A DNA stretch of 64,000 nt from Pseudomonas viridiflava (GCF_900601905.1 NZ_UWFA01000170.1:372001-436000); one strand, 5' to 3'. Counted from the stretch's first letter, positions 1 through 8,563 are shown. The notes: a model not told the origin generated them from the letters alone. Numbers and translations: made by a program.

Positions 1-244
1 GACCTGTAAGCGCTCAGGCGTCTGCAGATGTCGGCGCCGGTTTGTCAGGGGCGAAGAACAAGCAAGTCGTCCAAATCTGACCAGAAAGTAGGACGTTGCC
101 TGGTTATCTGTAGGGAATCGCTGTTTGTTTCTTCGCGTGTTTTTAAACATTTTTATTCGTGTAGCTTCCTGATTTCCCCGTCGACGGCGCCGTCTTCAAC
201 GCAGCCAATAAACAGCGCCGGGTTTGGAAACAGGAGCACATTTT
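1..244. other. Left-edge non-coding region upstream of the LuxR gene
   Basis: I see no convincing gene here. The first bases resemble the hairpin-forming repeat at 57855-57898 and may be the end of a REP-like unit cut by the window edge. The rest is leader and promoter sequence for the LuxR-type gene that follows. Confidence 0.4.
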
Positions 245-967
245 TTGGCAAGTTCGAAAGCACCCAACCCAACGCCTGACGCTCTCGTCCAGCAAATGGT
301 GAGCAGCATTGATGAACTGGATAACGATCAGGCCATCGAAAACGCCCTGAGCTGGCTGTGTCGCGAATGTGGCGCGCAACGTGCCATGTTTTATCAGTTC
401 AGAGAGTCGATGCTGCTGACCCTGGTCACGTTCAACGTCGAGGACACCTGGAGCCCCGTTTATCGGCGCCTGCGCCTGTTCACCCAGGACCCGATGATCA
501 AGTTTTTTGGCTCACAGCTGGGGTTTGTGGAGTGGCATAAAGCATTTGAACTGCACCCGCCACCGGACAGTTATCGTCAGGCAGTAGACGACCATCAGCT
601 GCTGCCGGCGTTTTCCTACGGCTATACAAGCCAAGGGCGCAGCTTCCAGGGGGTGACGTCGATCTGCTCACTCAACGGACTGCGCAGAACCCTGACTCCG
701 GGTGACAAATACCTGCTGTCGAGCCTGGTACCGGTGCTGCATCTGGTCGGGCGCGGCACCAAGTTGCGCGCAAAGGGCCTGAGCAGCAAGGAACTGGAAA
801 TCCTCGAATGGGCCCGCGACGGCAAGACGGCCTGGGAAATCGCCTCGATTCGGCAGATATCCGAGGCCACGGTGAAGTACCACCTCAAAAGCATCTACAG
901 CAAACTTGGGGTATCCAATCGGGCGCAGGCGGTGGGTGAGGCGTTGTGTCTGGGGATTATCAAGTGA
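245..967 (+). CDS. LuxR-family transcriptional regulator (LuxR solo)
   Basis: This protein of about 240 residues has the LuxR quorum-sensing layout. The N-terminal part (about residues 20-160) looks like an autoinducer-binding domain: the D-P pair of the family is seen in DPMIKFF and the conserved Trp in FVEWHKAF. The last 65 residues form a LuxR helix-turn-helix (LSSKELEILEWARDGKTAWE, then SEATVKYHLKSIYSKLGV). The TTG at 245 is preferred because AGGAG lies 8 bases upstream; an in-frame ATG at 296 is the alternative. No luxI-type synthase lies in the window, so it is a solo that may sense a foreign, distant or non-acyl-homoserine-lactone signal. Ligand and targets are unknown. Confidence 0.85.
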   Translation: MASSKAPNPTPDALVQQMVSSIDELDNDQAIENALSWLCRECGAQRAMFYQFRESMLLTLVTFNVEDTWSPVYRRLRLFTQDPMIKFFGSQLGFVEWHKAFELHPPPDSYRQAVDDHQLLPAFSYGYTSQGRSFQGVTSICSLNGLRRTLTPGDKYLLSSLVPVLHLVGRGTKLRAKGLSSKELEILEWARDGKTAWEIASIRQISEATVKYHLKSIYSKLGVSNRAQAVGEALCLGIIK

Positions 968-1012
968 TGGATCGACACAGACGCCGGTCAGAAAAGCGGC
1001 TGAGCACCGGGC

Positions 1013-1049
1013 AAAAAAAAGCCGTGAAAGCAATCAAGCAATCACGGCT
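1013..1049 (-). terminator. Rho-independent terminator of the DUF3509 gene
   Basis: An AGCCGTGA/TCACGGCT hairpin (1020-1049) is followed on the minus strand by eight T residues (1013-1020). It lies 55 bases beyond the DUF3509 stop, and also sits just after the converging LuxR gene. Confidence 0.85.
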
Positions 1050-1104
1050 AAACAAAGGGAGCGAAGCGTTTGAATCAAAACAGCATTGCAACGGCAGTCA
1101 ATCA

Positions 1105-1383
1105 TTAACGGGTGTGATAAGTCGGCAAGTCAAAACGGTGCTGGCTTTGCAGCATGGAGATCGCCGGCAATTCGCTCGCCTGGGCGGCGAGGTCGCGGCG
1201 GATGGCGCTGATGACCCATTCCAGTTGTACCGGGGTATGGAGCTGGGCATAGGACACCGAGCGGCGGATTTGTTTACCTTCGCCGTTACGCAAGGACAGA
1301 AGCACACCACCGTCAGGACGGGCTTGGGTGGTTACGTCGAATTCGGAAAATACGGAAGCGAATTTTTCTTGAATAAAAGTCAT
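1105..1383 (-). CDS. DUF3509 family protein
   Basis: This 92-residue protein (MTFIQEKFASVFSEFD...) resembles the small DUF3509 proteins common in Pseudomonas, whose function is unknown. It has no signal peptide or membrane segment. GGAG nine bases before the ATG at 1383 fixes this start over the ATG five codons upstream (1398). It is monocistronic, with its own terminator downstream and an AT-rich promoter region (about 1400-1500) upstream. In this genus such small proteins are often growth-phase or iron regulated, but I see no Fur box. Confidence 0.8.
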   Translation of the reverse strand: MTFIQEKFASVFSEFDVTTQARPDGGVLLSLRNGEGKQIRRSVSYAQLHTPVQLEWVISAIRRDLAAQASELPAISMLQSQHRFDLPTYHTR

Positions 1384-1868
1384 GTCTAGCGGCTCCATTG
1401 CTCATGGGATAACAAGCTTGGTAGTACTAGTGCAGTGACTGTGCCAGTATTTGAATTAATATAAAATCTATATAAAACAATGAGTTACTGAGTTTCAGAA
1501 AATTTGGCTTCGTGCATTCTGCATGAATGACCATCGTGCATCCTGCATTTTGCGGGTTTTCAGGGTTTTTTTTGCAGGTGCTGCGGAACTTTGCAGAACT
1601 GACCAGTGAGCACGGGACGCTCAGAGAGGAGGGGTGTGGTCAGTGGATCGGACAGCCGTTTCGCTTTTTTATTCGACTGCTTGAACAAAAAAGTCGTTCG
1701 TGGCCTTGATTCGGCGATCGACTCGACTTCATGGACGTGCTGTTTCCCCTCGGCACCTGCCTTGACCTCAATCGAACCGCTGCGCAGACTCGCGGTCACT
1801 TTCTTGAGCGGGTGGCTTTAGCGAGCTGGTTCCGCCTTTTATTCAGTGTTGAACAGCAGGAGACGACG
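1384..1868. other. Intergenic region between DUF3509 and the ankyrin gene
   Basis: These 485 bases hold divergent promoters. The part next to DUF3509 is AT-rich (around 1450-1490). A pair of direct repeats lies at 1511-1548. A 79-codon GTG-initiated minus-strand frame (1560-1799) has no good ribosome-binding site and no recognisable family, so I do not call it. Confidence 0.5.
1511..1548. repeat. Two 14-bp direct repeats, CGTGCATYCTGCAT
   Basis: CGTGCATTCTGCAT (1511-1524) and CGTGCATCCTGCAT (1535-1548) are 24 bp apart, and each contains two TGCA cores. Such spacing (about two helical turns) fits a dimeric regulator binding twice on one DNA face. The cognate regulator is unknown. Confidence 0.5.
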
Positions 1869-2408
1869 ATGTCCGAACAGATCACCCCACAAAGCCAGGA
1901 GCCTGTGCGCATGAGCGACGATGAAGCACTGGAATTTGCCGAGCAGGTGTTCGACGTCGCCCGGCGTGGCGATGCTGTGATGTTGCAAGCGCTGCTGGAA
2001 AAAGGCCTGACCCCGAACCTGCGTAATCACAAAGGCGACACCTTGTTGATGCTGGCCAGTTATCACGGCCACCAGGAAGCGGTGCGGGTGCTGCTCACTC
2101 ACAAGGCCGATCCTGAACTGCGCAATGACAACGGCCAGAGTCCGATCGCCGGTGCCGCCTTTAAAGGTGACATGGCGGTGGTGAAATTGCTGGTTGAAGC
2201 TGGCGCAGAGGTCGAAGGGGCATCGGCGGACGGCCGCACGGCGCTGATGATGGCGGCGATGTTCAATCGAACTGCAATCGTCGACTACTTGATCAGCCAG
2301 GGCGCCAACCCCGATGCGCGAGATGCCAAGGGCGTCACCCCGCTGGTGGCTGCGCAAACCATGGGCGCTGCCGATACCGCAGCACAACTGACTAAATTGC
2401 ACGGTTGA
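1869..2408 (+). CDS. Ankyrin repeat domain-containing protein
   Basis: This 179-residue protein consists almost entirely of ankyrin repeats. At least four are visible, with GDTLLMLASYHGHQEAVRVL, GQSPIAGAAFKGDMAVVKLL and GRTALMMAAMFNRTAIVDYL as clear copies. There is no signal peptide, so it should be cytoplasmic and act by binding protein partners. AGGAG eight bases upstream of the ATG at 1869 sets the start. In pseudomonads a similar protein (AnkB) accompanies catalase KatB, but no catalase is present here, so the partner is not indicated by context. The next gene follows after 110 bases on the same strand. Confidence 0.88.
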   Translation: MSEQITPQSQEPVRMSDDEALEFAEQVFDVARRGDAVMLQALLEKGLTPNLRNHKGDTLLMLASYHGHQEAVRVLLTHKADPELRNDNGQSPIAGAAFKGDMAVVKLLVEAGAEVEGASADGRTALMMAAMFNRTAIVDYLISQGANPDARDAKGVTPLVAAQTMGAADTAAQLTKLHG

Positions 2409-2518
2409 CGGATAACAAGCCCAGTGCGTTGAACGCATTGGTTGAACGCATTGATAGAGGCGCGCGGGATTTGTCGGTATCCTTCGCGCCTTATTTTTGC
2501 CCGTCATCAGGAAGGCCC

Positions 2519-3040
2519 ATGAAGAATCAACTCATCGAGTTAATCAGCAAAATCAGTTCGGGTTGCATGGGCGAACAGGATATCGAGCGTGTTGCCGATG
2601 AAGCAGCACAAGCCTATGCGGATCCGCAGGCCTTCCTGCAAGCCAACCCGGATATCAACTACGACGACAGCTTCCCCATTAGCCTGGGTGAATGGGTCGT
2701 GGTGGGAAGCCTGCCGGACACTGTGTTGTTTCAGGCTGATAGCTACATGGACCTGTTCGCGCAGATCGTGGAATCCTTTGGCCCGAGCGTCGCCTTCAAC
2801 ATCAAGCCCAAGCAGTTGGCTAAAGTCGAAGCGCTGACCGCCCTGAACCGTATCCAGATTCAGCTGGGCAGCATGAACAAGGACATGGGCGGGTACGTGC
2901 TGATGAATTTCAGCCAGCCGCTGGATGACGAACTGCAAGCGGTGTTGGTGTACGGCAATGATCAGGCGCGAGTGATCGAGCTGTGCGCTGGCGTGGGCAT
3001 CCACGCAGCACCGGCACTTGAAGCCCTGCGCAACGCCTGA
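2519..3040 (+). CDS. Conserved hypothetical protein
   Basis: I do not recognise a named family in this 173-residue protein. It is acidic, has no signal sequence or membrane helix, and contains a WVVVGSLPDTVLFQADSYMD stretch and an alternating hydrophobic C-terminal half, as in a globular cytoplasmic protein. AGGAAGGCCC directly before the ATG at 2519 supports the start. It may be co-transcribed with the ankyrin gene 110 bases upstream. It converges on the ZIP transporter gene with only 43 bases between the stops. Confidence 0.75.
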   Translation: MKNQLIELISKISSGCMGEQDIERVADEAAQAYADPQAFLQANPDINYDDSFPISLGEWVVVGSLPDTVLFQADSYMDLFAQIVESFGPSVAFNIKPKQLAKVEALTALNRIQIQLGSMNKDMGGYVLMNFSQPLDDELQAVLVYGNDQARVIELCAGVGIHAAPALEALRNA

Positions 3041-3083
3041 CTGCGGGGCGGGTGAGCTATCGACCTGCCGAAATCCAGGCCGC

Positions 3084-4010
3084 TTAACCCAGGGCAGTGT
3101 CCAGAAACATCATCACCGCAAAGCCGCCCATCAGGCCCAGTGTCGCGGACGTTTGATGGCCATTGCGGTGGGTTTCGGGGATGACTTCATGGGACACCAC
3201 GAAGATCATCGCCCCTGCGGCCAGCCCCAGGCTGATGGGGTAAGCGATGGCGAACCCGCTGGAAATGCCCAGGCCGATCAGCGAGCCGATGGGCTCCATC
3301 AGCCCCGAGCCGATGGCGACCAGCATCGCTTTGAGCGCAGACAAGCCTGTGACCCGCAACGCCAAGGCAATCGCCAGACCTTCTGGAATGTCCTGGATGG
3401 CGATTGCCGTGGCCAATGGCACACCGACGTTCAGGTCGCCATTGGCAAAACCCACGCCAATGGCCATGCCCTCGGGGAGGTTGTGCAGGGTGATCGCCAG
3501 CACAAACAGCCAGACCCGGTTAATGCGTTCCGATTGCGGCCCCTGCCGGCCGACCGTTTCGTGTTCGTGAGGGGTGAACTTATCCAGGCCAAGCATCAAC
3601 AGCACGCCCAGACCAAGCCCCAGCACCACGGTCCCGGCGGCGAAGGGGCCACTGCCGGTGATTTCCCGCGCTGCGGCAAGCCCCGGCAGGATCAGCGAAA
3701 ACGAACTGGCTGCGAGCATCATCCCGGCCGCGAAACCGAGCATCACATCCTGGGCCCGCTGCGAAACATCGCGCAGCGCCACCGCCAGCACCGCGCCCAG
3801 TGCCGTGGCCGCGAAACCGGCGGTGCCACCCAGCAGGGCGTAATGCAGATTGACCTGATTGGCGCCATAAATGGCGTTGTAGCCGCTGGCAACGACCAGG
3901 CCGAGGACGACCAGCATTACCAGCAGCAGACCAATGCTTAGCAAGGGTGAGGCTTGAGCCTGGGCGTACCAGACGGACCACAGTGATCGATGTTGTAACG
4001 GTGTTTGCAT
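3084..4010 (-). CDS. ZIP family metal transporter
   Basis: This is an inner-membrane transporter of 308 residues with about eight membrane segments, of the ZIP/GufA family that takes up divalent metals such as zinc. Diagnostic motifs are LHNLPEGMAIG in helix 4 and QDIPEGLAIAL in helix 5, which together form the metal-binding site, plus SHEVIPE near the C terminus. A histidine/acidic loop (TPHEHE) precedes helix 4, as is usual in ZIPs. Translation is taken from the ATG at 4010 (MQTPLQHRSLW...), because the 29 codons before it do not look like transporter sequence. I see no obvious Zur box upstream. Metal specificity cannot be told from sequence alone. Confidence 0.88.
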   Translation of the reverse strand: MQTPLQHRSLWSVWYAQAQASPLLSIGLLLVMLVVLGLVVASGYNAIYGANQVNLHYALLGGTAGFAATALGAVLAVALRDVSQRAQDVMLGFAAGMMLAASSFSLILPGLAAAREITGSGPFAAGTVVLGLGLGVLLMLGLDKFTPHEHETVGRQGPQSERINRVWLFVLAITLHNLPEGMAIGVGFANGDLNVGVPLATAIAIQDIPEGLAIALALRVTGLSALKAMLVAIGSGLMEPIGSLIGLGISSGFAIAYPISLGLAAGAMIFVVSHEVIPETHRNGHQTSATLGLMGGFAVMMFLDTALG

Positions 4011-4174
4011 GGCTGCCGGACCTGTTCTGACTTTTCCGAATTCGATTAACCGTAGAAATTGCACCGTGAAAAGGGCGTGCCCAGATTCGGAACCCACAAA
4101 TATGCCGTTGGTTCAACGGAACCCTGCAACATCGCCATCATCATAGTCAGTAACATTCATTCAGGAGCGACACC

Positions 4175-4366
4175 ATGGGTTCCACTTTCAATGGTTTGGT
4201 TGGGCTGATCATTCTCGCCCTCGACATCTGGGCCATCATCAACGTCCTCAAAAGTGGCGCCGAAACCGGGATGAAAATTCTCTGGGTCTTGCTGATCGCA
4301 CTGTTGCCGGTACTGGGTCTGATCATCTGGGCAATCGCCGGTCCGCGAGGGAATGTCCGGATTTGA
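4175..4366 (+). CDS. Small membrane protein with PLDc_N-like domain
   Basis: This 63-residue protein has two membrane helices (about residues 6-24 and 33-55). The pattern, with WAIINVLKSG between the helices and LIIWAIAGPRG at the end, matches the stand-alone phospholipase D nuclease N-terminal (PLDc_N) membrane module. It has no catalytic residues. AGGAGCGACACC before the ATG is a good ribosome-binding site, and a strong terminator follows, so it is a single-gene transcript. The role is unknown; such modules may anchor or stabilise membrane partners. Confidence 0.8.
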   Translation: MGSTFNGLVGLIILALDIWAIINVLKSGAETGMKILWVLLIALLPVLGLIIWAIAGPRGNVRI

Positions 4367-4393
4367 TCGGCTCCTGAAGTCATCAAAAACAAA

Positions 4394-4428
4394 AACGCCC
4401 GACTGCGCTGAGCTCTCGGGCGTTTTTT
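4394..4428 (+). terminator. Rho-independent terminator
   Basis: AACGCCCGA and TCGGGCGTT form a nine-base stem, followed by TTTTTT (4423-4428), just after the small membrane protein gene. An A-rich flank on the other side could let it work in both directions. Confidence 0.88.
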
Positions 4429-4714
4429 ATGCACCGAAGCCTGCCCAGGGCTGCCCGGTCCGAGCCAGCGTCGGGTATGTGTAACATTTCGAGTAACTGA
4501 ACGAAATTTTCACACTCTGTCGCTGAAAATCCCGCGCGCTTCGCCGGGCAGCGCTTTCTGTCGAGAGCCGCCCCGATGAACAAGCTTCGTACTGCGCTGC
4601 TAAATGGCGTGCGATCACGTAAGATTTGCCCCCGCGCTTCTGCCAAGGTCCTGCCATTGTCAGCCGCAGCGGTTTCCACCCCCTATTTTTGAAACCTACG
4701 GATCCTAGAACAAC

Positions 4715-6802
4715 ATGGCCACAACGGACGCTATGAGTCAGAAGCCCGCCCCGTCGCGCTCGCTGCAACCCACCGTCAAATCGCATTTGGCCTACACGCT
4801 GCTCAGCGCCCTGGTGCTGATGGTGATGTACACGCTGTTGCGTATCGCCCTGCTGGTTTATAACCGCGAAATGATTGGCGATACCCCGGCATCGACCTTT
4901 GTCGAGGCGCTGTTCAACGGCATGCGTTTTGACTTGCGTCTGACGGTGTACCTGATGATTCCCTTGCTGCTGTCGCTGTTCAGCGTCCGGGCGATGGCTG
5001 CGCGAGGTTTTTTCCGTTTCTGGCTGACGGTAGTTGCCAGCATCACGCTGTTCTTCGGCTTGATGGAAATGGATTTCTACCGTGAATTCCACCAGCGTCT
5101 CAACGGTCTGGTATTCCAGTATGTCAAGGAAGACCCCAAGACCGTTCTGAGCATGTTGTGGTACGGCTTCCCGGTGGTTCGCTATCTGTTGGCGTGGGCT
5201 TTTGTCACCTGGCTGCTGAGCCTGGTGTTCAAAGGTGTGGACCGCGTCACCCGGCCAAATCGCGAATTCAGTGTCAGCAATTCCAGCAATCGCAAGGTTG
5301 CGCCGTGGTACGCGCGAATCGGCGTATTTGTGGTCTGCCTGCTGATCGCCGTGGTCGCTGCCCGCGGTACCTTGCGCCAGGGCCCACCCCTGCGTTGGGG
5401 TGATGCCTACACCACCGAATCGAACTTCGCCAACACCCTGGGCCTGAACGGCACCCTGACGCTGATCGCTGCGGCGAAAAGCCGGATGTCTGAAGACCGC
5501 GACAATATCTGGAAGGCGACCCTTCCTCAGCCGCAAGCGCAGCAGACCGTTCGTGACATGCTGTTGACCGCCAATGACAAGCTGGTGGAGCCGGATCTGG
5601 CTGCCGTTCGCCGGGATTTCACGCCGCCGGTGCAGAACACGCTGCCAATCAAGAACGTGGTCGTGATCCTGATGGAAAGCTTCGCCGGACACTCGGTGGG
5701 CGCGCTGGGTGATGAAGCCAATATCACGCCTTACTTTGACAAGCTGTCCAAAGAAGGCCTGTTGTTTGATCGCTTCTTCTCCAACGGCACGCACACTCAC
5801 CAGGGCATGTTCGCCACCATGGCGTGCTTCCCGAACCTGCCGGGTTTCGAATACCTGATGCAGACGCCTGAAGGCGCGCACAAACTTTCCGGTTTGCCGC
5901 AGCTGCTCAGTAAGCGGGGCTATGACGATGTGTACGTCTACAACGGCAACTTCGCCTGGGATAACCAGTCCGGTTTCTTCAGCAACCAGGGCATGACGAC
6001 GTTTATCGGTCGCGGCGACTACGTCGACCCGGTGTTCTCCGATCCGACCTGGGGTGTTTCCGACCAGGACATGTTTGATCGTGGCGCTCAGGAGCTGCAG
6101 GCTCGTGGCAAAAACGGCAAGCCGTTCTACGCCTTGCTGCAGACCCTGTCCAACCACACCCCTTACGCACTGCCACCAAAACTGCCGATGGAAGCCGTGA
6201 CTGGTCACGGCTCGCTGGATGAGCACCTGACCGCCATGCGTTATTCCGACTGGGCGCTGGGCCAGTTCTTCGAGAAAGCCAAGAAAGAGCCTTATTACAA
6301 GGAAACCCTGTTTGTGGTGGTCGGCGACCACGGTTTTGGCAACAACCAGCAGATCACTGAAATGGACCTGGGCCGCTTCAACGTACCGATGCTGATCATT
6401 GCGCCGGGCATTCAGGAAAAATTTGGTCAGCGCAGCAGCATTGTCGGCACCCAGATCGACATCGTGCCGACCATCATGGGCCGCCTCGGTGGCGAAACCC
6501 GCCATCAGTGCTGGGGCCGCGACCTGCTCAATCTGCCGGAAGGTGACAAGGGCTTCGGCGTGATCAAGCCGTCAGGCAGCGAGCAGACGGTTGCGCTCAT
6601 CACTGGCGACCGGATCCTGATCGAACCCAAAGACATGGACGCCAAGGTTCTGTCCTACACCCTGGGCCGCACCCCACACGCCGAAGTGATCCCGGATGCA
6701 CCGGACACCCAGGCATTGCGCGAGAAGCTCGACAGCTTCCTGCAAACCGCGACCAAAAGCCTGCTGGATAACACCGCCGGAGTCGAGGCCAGTAAAAACT
6801 GA
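4715..6802 (+). CDS. LTA synthase family sulfatase-fold phosphoglycerol transferase
   Basis: This 695-residue inner-membrane enzyme has about five N-terminal membrane helices (residues 25-215) and a large periplasmic sulfatase/alkaline-phosphatase-fold domain (about 310-620). Metal-ligand and catalytic elements are visible: Glu321 in VILMESFAGH, Thr361 in NGTHTHQGM as the likely nucleophile, and Asp538-His539 in VVVGDHGFGNN. In Gram-positives this family builds lipoteichoic acid; in Gram-negatives relatives (OpgB type) transfer phosphoglycerol from phosphatidylglycerol to periplasmic glucans. Here the acceptor is unknown, and periplasmic glucan is the likeliest. The ribosome-binding site is weak, and Met7 (4733) is an alternative start. 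The gene is monocistronic, with a terminator downstream. Confidence 0.9.
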   Translation: MATTDAMSQKPAPSRSLQPTVKSHLAYTLLSALVLMVMYTLLRIALLVYNREMIGDTPASTFVEALFNGMRFDLRLTVYLMIPLLLSLFSVRAMAARGFFRFWLTVVASITLFFGLMEMDFYREFHQRLNGLVFQYVKEDPKTVLSMLWYGFPVVRYLLAWAFVTWLLSLVFKGVDRVTRPNREFSVSNSSNRKVAPWYARIGVFVVCLLIAVVAARGTLRQGPPLRWGDAYTTESNFANTLGLNGTLTLIAAAKSRMSEDRDNIWKATLPQPQAQQTVRDMLLTANDKLVEPDLAAVRRDFTPPVQNTLPIKNVVVILMESFAGHSVGALGDEANITPYFDKLSKEGLLFDRFFSNGTHTHQGMFATMACFPNLPGFEYLMQTPEGAHKLSGLPQLLSKRGYDDVYVYNGNFAWDNQSGFFSNQGMTTFIGRGDYVDPVFSDPTWGVSDQDMFDRGAQELQARGKNGKPFYALLQTLSNHTPYALPPKLPMEAVTGHGSLDEHLTAMRYSDWALGQFFEKAKKEPYYKETLFVVVGDHGFGNNQQITEMDLGRFNVPMLIIAPGIQEKFGQRSSIVGTQIDIVPTIMGRLGGETRHQCWGRDLLNLPEGDKGFGVIKPSGSEQTVALITGDRILIEPKDMDAKVLSYTLGRTPHAEVIPDAPDTQALREKLDSFLQTATKSLLDNTAGVEASKN

Positions 6803-6824
6803 TCAACCTCGGCGCTAGACAAGA

Positions 6825-6848
6825 AGCCCCTCATTGGAGGGGCTTTTT
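6825..6848 (+). terminator. Rho-independent terminator of the LtaS-like gene
   Basis: AGCCCCTC pairs with GAGGGGCT across an ATTG loop and is followed by TTTTT, 23 bases after the stop codon. Confidence 0.9.
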
Positions 6849-6933
6849 GTTGTCGGGTGCTAGCGTTCCAGCCACTACACCGCCTTGTTGCCTCAACAAA
6901 TCAACGCATTGCGCCTGGAGTCGAGTATCAACA

Positions 6934-7522
6934 ACAGCATCCAGGCGCTGCTGAGTCAGGTTCCGTCCTGACGGCCGGGTCACTTTTGGTGCCAAAAGTA
7001 ACCGAAACCTCTGCGCTGGCGTGCGGCCCCCGCTTCGCGGCGGTTCCTTCGCTCCGGCACCGTGGGGCGGGCACGCGCCGACGGGCCATCCATGGCCCAA
7101 CGGCGCTCGCTCGGCATCCATGCCGAGCGACCCACCCCACGGCACCTCCGCTCAGCCTCCCGACGCGCATTTTGCGTCGTCTGTGAAATCGAGGAAAAAA
7201 AGCCAAAGCGAATCTGCTTTGTAGATTTCTCCATCATGACTTCTTGCTGGCTCACACCCTGCTTTTGATTTTGGTGGCCTGCGCAAAACCTAGGGGCGAC
7301 ACAAATTGCGACTTGTGGCCCACGGAGCAATGCCGGAGCGAGGGGAGTCTGAGCCTTGGCGAAGACCCGGACAAAGGAGCGGGAGCGTTTTGCTTACTTT
7401 TGACTGGGCCGGCATTCCGGCTCTATCAAAAGTGAGGCGCCGTAAGGGCGCAAAGGTGAATCAGCGTCGCCTCCTCTGCTGGATATGCATGGTTTTAGGG
7501 CTCCTCCAGAAGAGTATCTACA
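6934..7522. repeat. Large intergenic repeat, copy 1 (589 bp)
   Basis: The left part (about 6934-7235) and the right end (about 7480-7522) match copy 2 at 62577-62867 almost base for base; copy 1 carries some 240 extra bases between them. A palindromic ACTTTTG...CAAAAGT motif occurs near the left end (about 6979-7000) and again around the centre-right (about 7391-7437), like inverted ends. Several frames stay open on both strands because the GC is high, but none has a family signature or ribosome-binding site. I treat the element as non-coding and probably of mobile origin. Confidence 0.8.
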
Positions 7523-7620
7523 AGCGGTGGTGCCAATGAGCCAGAACCCAGATGAACGAATCCCCACGCCAAAAGGTCAAGATCAAGTGAGCCGCGTTCC
7601 CGGCTGCTGAGGAGACATTG

Positions 7621-7857
7621 ATGAAACACTGGACCATTTCCTATCTTGACAAAGATGGTGTGCAACAAAGTCTTGTTCTTGATTCAGAACAGCGTCCCAG
7701 TGAGGAGGAGGTCGCACTTCAGCTTCGTCCGAAGCTGTTTCCGATGACCAATGATCTGGATTTGAATGATCTCGAAGGTCGCACTACCGAGCCCACGGTT
7801 AAAACGTTGAAAGATCAGAATGCCGTCCAGATCATCTCCATTGCCGAAGCGCCATGA
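7621..7857 (+). CDS. Conserved hypothetical small protein
   Basis: This 78-residue protein (MKHWTISYLDKDG...) is not a family I recognise. It is acidic and soluble, with no signal peptide or membrane segment. AGGAG six bases upstream of the ATG at 7621 is a clear ribosome-binding site, which is why I accept it as a gene. It stands between the large repeat and the rraB-like gene. The following 298 bases hold no gene. Confidence 0.7.
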   Translation: MKHWTISYLDKDGVQQSLVLDSEQRPSEEEVALQLRPKLFPMTNDLDLNDLEGRTTEPTVKTLKDQNAVQIISIAEAP

Positions 7858-8155
7858 TTGCGCTTCTGTAAAAATGCTTCGGCGTGTCATTGGCAGAACG
7901 CCGGAATCAGGGTTACTCTGAAACCGAGGCTGGCGAAGTGATTCACCAGTCTCTTCCATGTCGATGCCGTTCTGGAATCTGCTTGCCTGGCATCCACTCT
8001 TTGGTGCCAGTTCTCCTTGATCCAGAAAAAAAACGGCCTTGTCAGCTACATGCTTGATCCCTTGCGTCGGAGCATCTGGCGCTTGGCGGCACTCGGCAAG
8101 AGCGTCGCGTCAGGAATGTTGAAACTCTATCTATCGTTGCATAGGAGGACGTTTC

Positions 8156-8497
8156 ATGAGCACAGCCTATCAAGAGGACATCAGCAGTAACGTACTGCGC
8201 CGCATGAAAGAAGGCGGTTTTGATTTCGCCCGCATCTACCCCATCGAGTTCTACGCTGTATTCCCGGATGAGGAACGGGCCCGGCAGGCTGCAGAGCAAT
8301 ACCGTGGCGAATCACTCAATACTCAAATCAACATCCGCGACGACGGCGCCTGGCACTTGCAGTTGAGCAAGGTCATGCACGCAACGTATGACGGCATCGG
8401 TGATTTCGAGCAGGACTTCCAGGCCGCCATTACGCCTCTGGACGGTGAGGTCGAGGGCTGGGGTGTGACGCAGGAGATCAGACGCCTGCATTCCTGA
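8156..8497 (+). CDS. RraB-family ribonuclease E inhibitor
   Basis: This 113-residue protein fits the RraB domain family. In enterobacteria RraB binds RNase E and changes the degradosome's composition, slowing decay of some mRNAs. The family ending is clear in FEQDFQAAITPLDGEVEGWG, where the WG pair after an acidic stretch is typical; the N-terminal half is shorter and less acidic than E. coli RraB. AGGAGG seven bases before the ATG is an excellent ribosome-binding site. Whether it truly acts on RNase E in this organism is inferred from the family. Confidence 0.78.
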   Translation: MSTAYQEDISSNVLRRMKEGGFDFARIYPIEFYAVFPDEERARQAAEQYRGESLNTQINIRDDGAWHLQLSKVMHATYDGIGDFEQDFQAAITPLDGEVEGWGVTQEIRRLHS

Positions 8498-8518
8498 AGC
8501 TTTCGCATCTGTTGAATG

Positions 8519-8563
8519 ACCGGCCAATTCTGGGGTAATCGTCCTGCGGATCGGCCGGTTTTA
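8519..8563 (+). terminator. Probable terminator after the RraB-like gene
   Basis: ACCGGCC (8519-8525) pairs with GGCCGGT (8553-8559) across a 27-base loop and is followed by TTTTA. The long loop lowers confidence. Confidence 0.5.

Noticed and set aside
1..20. A lux-box-like dyad at the left edge
   Set aside because: The CT-to-AG spacing is 10 rather than 12, and it fits a truncated REP-like unit better.
1560..1799. A 79-codon GTG-started minus-strand frame between DUF3509 and the ankyrin gene
   Set aside because: Weak start context and no recognisable features; not enough to call a gene.
4427..6505. A long open frame antisense to the LtaS-like gene
   Set aside because: It mirrors the codon pattern of a real gene on the other strand, has low-complexity His/Gln/Arg-rich translation and no family signature.
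6928..7206. Open frames inside the large repeat, also seen at 62392-62793
   Set aside because: Neither copy has a ribosome-binding site, the frames differ in length between the copies, and the sequence is explained by the palindromic repeat.
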